In this document: positions 57,713 through 64,000 of the stretch, one piece after another
How the letters are laid out: every line of letters starts with the position of its first letter
How positions within the stretch are numbered: position 1 is the stretch's first letter
NCBI GenBank assembly: GCA_020401865.1
Contig: JADCAS010000004.1
Coordinates: 558,001-622,000, forward strand
Source of the DNA: Phenylobacterium sp.
GTDB lineage: Bacteria; Pseudomonadota; Alphaproteobacteria; Caulobacterales; Caulobacteraceae
Length of the DNA: 64,000 bases
Direction: 5' to 3'
The notes under the pieces: generated by a model
What the model was told of the DNA's origin: nothing
Database searches by the model: none
Seen by the model: only the letters and a program-made list of their open reading frames with translations
Program-made: the position numbers and the translations under genes

Positions 57713-58402
57713 ATGGTCCCCGATATTTTCGCCGTCAACTTCTTCATCGCCCTCTTCGCCCTGATCGATCCGGTGGGCAATGTCCCCCTGTTCGCCGCAG
57801 CGACCCGGGGGGTGAAGAACAGTACGGCGCGGCTCATCGCTGTCTTTGTCGCCCTGTTCGTCATGGGCTTCCTGATCTTCTTCTTTTTCACGGGCCTGAG
57901 CCTTCTGGCCTTCTTCGGAATCTCCCTGCCCGCCTTCCGGATTGCAGGCGGCATCCTGCTCCTTCTCCTCGGCCTCGACATGACCCGAAACGATTTTGCC
58001 GAGTCGATGGCGACCGGGCCCGACGAGCCTCAGGAGGGCGGCCGCACAGCCCAGGCGAGGAAGCGCTTCGAGTCCATGATCGTGCCCTTCGCCATGCCGC
58101 TGCTGATCGGTCCAGGCGCCATCTCTACAGTGATCATCTACGCCAGCGAGGCGCGCGAATACGGCTTTGCCGGCGTCATCACGGGGGTGGGGGTGATCGT
58201 CCTGGTCGCCATCTCGACCATGCTGTCCTTCTGGGCGACCCCGCTGATCTCCCGCCTGTTGGGCCGGATTGGGCTCGCCATCGTGGTCCGCGTGCTGGGG
58301 CTGATCCTCTGCGCCATGGCGGTGCAGTTCATCCTCTCCGGGATCGCCGACTCCACCACCGGACTGATCCTGGAGGAGGCCTCACAGCCCTATAAGTCCT
58401 GA
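57713..58402 (+). CDS. MarC family integral membrane protein
   Basis: A 229-aa membrane protein with about six hydrophobic segments. The family's two repeat-like motifs are present: FIALFALIDPVGNVPLFAA near the N-terminus and IVPFAMPLLIGPGAISTVI in the middle. Function is not established; the old link to multiple antibiotic resistance was withdrawn for E. coli MarC. A short cytoplasmic loop with basic residues lies between (about 100-120). Confidence 0.92.
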   Translation: MVPDIFAVNFFIALFALIDPVGNVPLFAAATRGVKNSTARLIAVFVALFVMGFLIFFFFTGLSLLAFFGISLPAFRIAGGILLLLLGLDMTRNDFAESMATGPDEPQEGGRTAQARKRFESMIVPFAMPLLIGPGAISTVIIYASEAREYGFAGVITGVGVIVLVAISTMLSFWATPLISRLLGRIGLAIVVRVLGLILCAMAVQFILSGIADSTTGLILEEASQPYKS

Positions 58403-58408
58403 CCGCCT

Positions 58409-59209
58409 TCAGGGCTTTCGGAAGCGTCCGCTTTGGGCCTCCACCAGAGCCAGGGCCCAGTCTTCCGGGAGGAGTTTTGCGAGGGCGGCGATGGCCTTGT
58501 TCGGCGCCCCCGGCACACAGACCGGGCGGTTGGCCTCCAGCGCCTCGACGCCGACCTCGGCCACCTCGTCGGCGCCCATCCAGAGCCAGGCGGGCGTGGA
58601 CTGCCGGGTCAGGTCCCGGGTCCCGTTCACGTCATGGAACTCAGACCATGTGAACCCCGGGCAGAGGGCGCTGACATGGACGCCGAGGGGTCGGGTCTCC
58701 AGGTGCAGGCTCTGTGAGAAGCGCACCAGATAGGCCTTGGTCGCCGCGTAGAGGGTGTGTCCCCGGGTCCCCGGCAGGAGACCAGCGAGGGAGGCGACGT
58801 TGAGGATGCGCCCGAACCGGCGTTCGGTCATCCCGGCAAGGACCCGGTGGGACAGCTCGGTGGGGGCGTGCAGCATCACCTGCAGGAAGTCGGCCTGCTC
58901 CTGCCACCCCGTCTCGACAAACACCCCCGGAAGGCCGTACCCGGCGTTATTGATCAGGGCGTCCACATCGCGACCCGCAGCGTCCACCGCCGCCAGAATC
59001 CGGCCGGGCGCCGCTGGGTCGGCGAGGTCGTCGGGCAGAACCAGGGCCTCGACTCCAAAGCGCAGGCGCACCTCGTCGGCCAAGGCGTCCAGGCGCTCCC
59101 GGCGGCGGGCGGTGAGCGCAAGGTCGTAACCGCGCGCGGCGAGGCTTCGCGCCAGGGCGGCGCCGATTCCGGCGGAGGCGCCGGTCACCAGGGCGAGTCT
59201 TCGGTCCAT
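58409..59209 (-). CDS. SDR family NAD(P)-dependent oxidoreductase
   Basis: A 266-aa classical short-chain dehydrogenase, from the ATG at 59209 (AGGAG six nt upstream). Cofactor motif TGASAGIGAALARSLA, with RRRERL favouring NADP; NNAGYG; catalytic Ser in NVASLAGLLPG, and Tyr/Lys in YAATKAYL. The substrate cannot be told; relatives act on ketones or fatty-acyl derivatives. It is convergent with marC and precedes no clear operon partner. Confidence 0.9.
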   Translation of the reverse strand: MDRRLALVTGASAGIGAALARSLAARGYDLALTARRRERLDALADEVRLRFGVEALVLPDDLADPAAPGRILAAVDAAGRDVDALINNAGYGLPGVFVETGWQEQADFLQVMLHAPTELSHRVLAGMTERRFGRILNVASLAGLLPGTRGHTLYAATKAYLVRFSQSLHLETRPLGVHVSALCPGFTWSEFHDVNGTRDLTRQSTPAWLWMGADEVAEVGVEALEANRPVCVPGAPNKAIAALAKLLPEDWALALVEAQSGRFRKP

Positions 59210-59259
59210 GCCGTCTCCTGTCGCGATCCTTCCAAGGGTGGCGAAGGGACCCTTCCTGT

Positions 59260-60015
59260 TCAAGCCCCCGCCGGCCGGCGACCCGCCGGTTGCGGCCGGG
59301 GGCCGACCACTGTCGCCCTCCGGACCGGGCGTCGGCGGACGCTGACACGTTCGGTCCGGGGCTGGAGGGCCAGGGTCTGCTTCACGGCTTCCATCAGGAT
59401 CAGCCCCGAAAGCGGCGGCCAGAGTCTGGAGCCGACCCGCTCGAAGCCTTCGGCCCAAGCGGACAGCCAGGGAAGGGGCGGAACGTAGAGAGCCCGGGTC
59501 CAGCCGGTAGGTTCCAGCCCGGCTTCCCGCAACCGTCCGGCCAGCTGCCGTCGGCTGAAGGGCCGGCCGTGGCCGAAGGGCGTGGACTCGAACGGCGCCC
59601 AGGGCCCGTTCCGCGCGGCGGCGACGGCGATCAGCCGTCCGGCGGGCGCCAGCACCCGGGTCATCTCCCGCAGGAGGGCTTCAGGCTCCGGGCTTTCCTC
59701 GAGGGCGTGGACCAGGACGATCCGGTCGAAGCGGGCGTTGGGGAAGGGCAGGGCGTCCTCGGCGGCGAGTGTCACGCGATTCAAACGGCCGATGGGCCAG
59801 GCCTCGGCGCCCTGCTCCGGAGGCATTACGGCCACCGCCCGGATCGCGCGGTCCGACAGGGCCTCCAGGACCGGCATGGCGTAACCGGCGCCCAGCACTT
59901 CCAGCCCCCCGCAGTCGCCCCAGTTCTCTCGCACCTTGCGAAGGGTCATGTCCCGGGCGGCCTGGCCGAGAGGCGAGGCGTAGAAGGCCGCCAGATCAGA
60001 GATGTCTTGCCGCAT
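59260..60015 (-). CDS. Class I SAM-dependent methyltransferase
   Basis: A 251-aa protein with a Rossmann methyltransferase fold (UbiE/Methyltransf_11 type): VLGAGYAMPVLEAL as a divergent SAM motif I, DALPFPNARFDRIVLVHAL as motifs II/III, and LREMTRVLAPAGRLIAVA as the post-motif. The C-terminal 35 residues are Arg/Pro-rich and probably disordered. Substrate unknown. It is divergent from gloB, an arrangement often seen in alphaproteobacteria. Confidence 0.87.
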   Translation of the reverse strand: MRQDISDLAAFYASPLGQAARDMTLRKVRENWGDCGGLEVLGAGYAMPVLEALSDRAIRAVAVMPPEQGAEAWPIGRLNRVTLAAEDALPFPNARFDRIVLVHALEESPEPEALLREMTRVLAPAGRLIAVAAARNGPWAPFESTPFGHGRPFSRRQLAGRLREAGLEPTGWTRALYVPPLPWLSAWAEGFERVGSRLWPPLSGLILMEAVKQTLALQPRTERVSVRRRPVRRATVVGPRPQPAGRRPAGA

Positions 60016-60090
60016 GACGCGGATTTAGGCCTAGTCGCGCCCGACCGCGAGCCCCGGAAGGTCCGGAAGGTGCGCAGAAGGAAGGACGCC

Positions 60091-60837
60091 ATGACCCTGA
60101 CCGTTCACCAGTTTCCCTGCCTGTCCGACAATTATGGCTACCTGGTGCGGGATGAGGCCTCGGGCCGCACGGCCTGCATCGACACCCCGGACGCCGCCGC
60201 CATCCTGGCCGAGCTGGACCGGCTGGGCTGGGGACTGGACCTTGTGCTCAACACCCACTGGCATGCGGACCACGCCGGCGGGAACGCAGAGGTCAAGGCC
60301 GCCACCGGCTGCGATCTCCTGGGCCCCGCCGAGGTCTCTGGCCGGTTTCCCGTCGACCGGGTGCTCTCGCCCGGCGAGACGGTGATCCTTGGCGAGACCG
60401 AATTCCAGGTCCTGGAGTCCGGCGGACACACCCTGGGACATATCGCCTACTTCGCACCTTCGGCGGGAGCGGCCTTTGTCGGCGACACCCTCTTCGCCCT
60501 GGGCTGCGGTCGCATGTTCGAGGGCTCGCCGGCGCAGATGTGGGCCAGCCTTCAGCGCCTGGCCGCGCTGCCGGACGCCACCCGGATTTACTGCGCCCAC
60601 GAGTACACCGCCTCCAACGCCCGTTTCGCCCTGTCGGTCGACGCCGATCCCGCCGTGAAGGCCCGGGCCGAGGCGGTCTTCGCGGCCCGCGAGCGGGGCG
60701 AGCCCACCGTGCCCAGCACCCTGGGGGAGGAAAAGGCCACCAACCCCTTCCTGCGGGCGCCGCGGCTGCGCCCGGGGCTTCCCCCGCACGAGGCCTTCGC
60801 CGCCCTGCGGTCCGAGAAGGATGTCTTCCGGGGCTAG
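60091..60837 (+). CDS. gloB: Hydroxyacylglutathione hydrolase (glyoxalase II)
   Basis: A 248-aa metallo-beta-lactamase-fold enzyme, from the ATG at 60091 with AAGGAAGGA just upstream; longer open frames start far upstream and are shadow. The metal motif is THWHADHAGG, followed by SGGHTLGHIAYF, FVGDTLFALGCGRMFEG and the C-terminal substrate domain with CAHEYTASNARFAL. It hydrolyses S-lactoylglutathione in methylglyoxal detoxification. The stop overlaps the convergent gene by 4 bp. Confidence 0.95.
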   Translation: MTLTVHQFPCLSDNYGYLVRDEASGRTACIDTPDAAAILAELDRLGWGLDLVLNTHWHADHAGGNAEVKAATGCDLLGPAEVSGRFPVDRVLSPGETVILGETEFQVLESGGHTLGHIAYFAPSAGAAFVGDTLFALGCGRMFEGSPAQMWASLQRLAALPDATRIYCAHEYTASNARFALSVDADPAVKARAEAVFAARERGEPTVPSTLGEEKATNPFLRAPRLRPGLPPHEAFAALRSEKDVFRG

Positions 60838-61622
60838 CGGACTCCCGCCGCCGCCAGGATCCGGTCAGAGGAGGGCCTGCCCGACATACCCTGGCCCGGC
60901 GCCACGGTGATCTCGATCACGCCCTCGCGCACCAGAGCCCGGGCTTGGCGTCCCTCGACCAGCCGCACCCTCTCCACACCGCCCAGGACAACGCGCCCGT
61001 CCGGCAGCCTCGTCATGCGGATGATGGCCTCGGCGGCGACCATGGCGGCGTCGGCGGTGAGGGCGGAGGAGGCCGGTGAGGCGTCGGCCTCGAAGGGGAT
61101 GAGTCTCCGCGCGGCCCGCGTGGCCCGGGTGCTGGCCAGGGCCAGACGCTCGAGAAGCTGCTGGGGGCCGAGGGGCGTCATGCGGAGGGCCGGTCCGCCG
61201 CCGGACAGGGCCACGGCCAGGCCGTCCGGCCGGTCGGTGGTGAAGACGGTCAGGCCCCCGGTCCGGCTGGCCCGCAGGATCGGCTCGCCCAGGTCATTGA
61301 GGTAGAGAATGTCGCCCCGTGGCGCCGGCTGGGGCCTCAGGACCCAGACCTCGGGGCTGCGGTCGAACTTGACCAGGGGCAGACCCTGGCTGCGGTCGAA
61401 GGTGAGGCGGACCCCCGTCTCGCTGATGTAGCGCGCCACCGGCGGCGCCCCCGACTGCCCTGCGGAAGGGCTGAACAGGACGCCTCCGGTCCCCGTTGTC
61501 GACTGGGCGAGGGACTCCACCGCACCCGCGAGGGCGACGCCCGCCGCCAGGAAGGCGGGAAGGAGGCCGAATCGGCTTCGGGATGTTCGCTCAGGGTGTC
61601 CGGCGGAAGGCATCACGGACAT
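60834..61622 (-). CDS. Exported protein of unknown function (possibly DUF4908)
   Basis: A 262-aa protein (ATG at 61622; nearby alternatives at 61631 GTG and 61613 ATG). A signal peptide is probable (FGLLPAFLAAGVALAGAVESLAQ). The mature protein is beta-rich (GVRLTFDRSQGLPLVKF, EVWVLRPQPAPRGDILYLND, GGLTVFTTDRPDGLAVAL) and ends in an alpha/beta section with RLPDGRVVLGGVERVRLVEG. It resembles a Caulobacterales-specific exported family that I recall as DUF4908, but I could not check. Function unknown. Confidence 0.7.
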   Translation of the reverse strand: MSVMPSAGHPERTSRSRFGLLPAFLAAGVALAGAVESLAQSTTGTGGVLFSPSAGQSGAPPVARYISETGVRLTFDRSQGLPLVKFDRSPEVWVLRPQPAPRGDILYLNDLGEPILRASRTGGLTVFTTDRPDGLAVALSGGGPALRMTPLGPQQLLERLALASTRATRAARRLIPFEADASPASSALTADAAMVAAEAIIRMTRLPDGRVVLGGVERVRLVEGRQARALVREGVIEITVAPGQGMSGRPSSDRILAAAGVR

Positions 61623-61661
61623 TCTTTGCACAACGACTGGGGCGGATTTTGGACGCCCTCC

Positions 61662-62387
61662 TCATCCCGCCATGTACTGGCCGCCGTTCAGAGACAGGGT
61701 GGACCCGGTGACGAAGCCGGCGTGCTCCCCCGACAGGAAGGCGACCATGTCGGCGATCTCCTCGCCCCGGCCGAGCCGGCCCACGGGAATCTGGGCGATG
61801 ATCGAGGCCAAAACGGTCTCGGGTACGGCCTGCACCATCTCGGTGTCGATATAGCCGGGGCAGATGCAGTTTACGGTCACGCCCTTACGGGCATTCTCCA
61901 GGGCCAGGGCCTTGGTGAAGCCGATCATGCCCGCCTTGGCGGCGGCGTAGTTGGTCTGGCCCATCTGGCCCTTCTGGCCGTTGATGGACGAGATGTTGAC
62001 GATCCGGCCCCACTCGCGCTCCCGCATGCCCTCGATGACCTGCCGGGTCATGTTGAAGACGGAGTCCATGTTCACGCGGATGACGTCCGACCACTGGGCG
62101 GGCGACATCTTGTGGAAGACCCCGTCGCGGGTGATGCCGGCGTTGTTGACCAGCACGTCCACAGGCCCAAGCTCGGCCTCGACCGCCCGCACGGCCCTGT
62201 CGCAGTCCTCGAAGGATCCGACATTTCCCTTGACGACCATCACGCCAAGCTCGCGGGCGCAGGCCTGAGCGGCCTCCTCATTTCCGGAGTAGCCCGCCGC
62301 CACCTTCATGCCGTCGGACTTCAGGCGCTCACAGATCGCCCGGCCAATGCCGCGGGTCCCGCCCGTCACAAACGCCACTCTCGCCAT
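61662..62387 (-). CDS. phaB: Acetoacetyl-CoA reductase
   Basis: A 241-aa SDR of the PhaB type, reducing acetoacetyl-CoA to (R)-3-hydroxybutyryl-CoA with NADPH. Motifs: VTGGTRGIGRAICERL, NNAGITRDGVFHKM, catalytic Ser/Tyr/Lys in NISSINGQKGQMGQTNYAAA plus the following Lys, and CPGYIDTEM. The QMGQTNYAA region is a PhaB hallmark against FabG. It lies 27 bp after phaA, so phaA-phaB form an operon for polyhydroxybutyrate monomer supply. Confidence 0.95.
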   Translation of the reverse strand: MARVAFVTGGTRGIGRAICERLKSDGMKVAAGYSGNEEAAQACARELGVMVVKGNVGSFEDCDRAVRAVEAELGPVDVLVNNAGITRDGVFHKMSPAQWSDVIRVNMDSVFNMTRQVIEGMREREWGRIVNISSINGQKGQMGQTNYAAAKAGMIGFTKALALENARKGVTVNCICPGYIDTEMVQAVPETVLASIIAQIPVGRLGRGEEIADMVAFLSGEHAGFVTGSTLSLNGGQYMAG

Positions 62388-62414
62388 CGCCGCCTCCGTT
62401 GGGGGTTCAGAATC

Positions 62415-64000
<1,586 letters not shown>

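Overview
The window is GC-rich, densely packed chromosomal DNA from an alphaproteobacterium, most likely the Caulobacterales (Caulobacter/Phenylobacterium type). Grounds: a class I lysyl-tRNA synthetase, a CHAP-type secreted protein and a GST-like protein of the kind found in Caulobacter, a phaA-phaB / phaR locus, short ATGA overlaps between genes, and a mixture of GTG and ATG starts. About 60 protein genes were recognised. I saw no rRNA, tRNA, IS element, prophage or CRISPR array, and no clear pseudogene. The two outermost genes (P1-family peptidase, phaR) are cut by the window edges.

Layout. 1-10 kb: P1-family peptidase, gamma-glutamyltransferase, class I LysRS, an orphan PhnD-type binding lipoprotein, two hotdog thioesterases, a HAD phosphatase, a fused peptide-type ABC ATPase, threonine ammonia-lyase and an FKBP lipoprotein. 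10-17.5 kb: a rhamnosyltransferase-like GT2 divergent from rfbC, then acyl-CoA genes (tesB, a crotonase), two GST-fold proteins (one resembling the division protein FzlA, beside queG) and a cation efflux protein. 17.5-24.8 kb: a divergent pair of citrate synthase homologues, one carrying a DNA-binding N-terminus, then a CitE-like lyase, a HIT protein, malate dehydrogenase and a membrane LytTR regulator divergent from a DUF2306 membrane protein.

24.8-32.7 kb is a TCA-cycle block, sucC-sucD-sucA-odhB-lpdA, preceded by a good sigma-70-like promoter. Malate dehydrogenase and the citrate synthase pair lie just upstream. 32.7-45.7 kb holds replication and repair functions (xerC, priA, mutS) with DUF484, an Fsa-type transaldolase, TerC, CorA and several exported proteins. 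An AT-rich, palindrome-rich intergenic island lies at about 39.1-39.4 kb. 45.8-49.1 kb is dnaK-dnaJ with a sigma-32-like promoter and an intercistronic hairpin. 49.4-61.6 kb: exported hydrolases, pirin, an exported leucyl aminopeptidase, purH, rsmB-rpe, an SdhAF4-like small protein, pyrF, MarC, an SDR, a methyltransferase divergent from gloB, and an exported protein of unknown function. 61.6-64 kb: phaA-phaB divergent from phaR, with a TGCA-rich inverted repeat between them.

Most of the window is housekeeping. The best candidate for something under-described is the citrate synthase pair at 17.5-19.8 kb. The DNA-binding fusion keeps all three catalytic residues, the stand-alone partner has Glu in place of the catalytic Asp, and the gap between them carries a run of TTGAT-type palindromes. 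This looks like a metabolite-sensing regulator built from an enzyme. Other points worth checking are the loss of one zinc site in PriA, the island at 39 kb, and the pairing of two hotdog proteins that split the usual catalytic residues.
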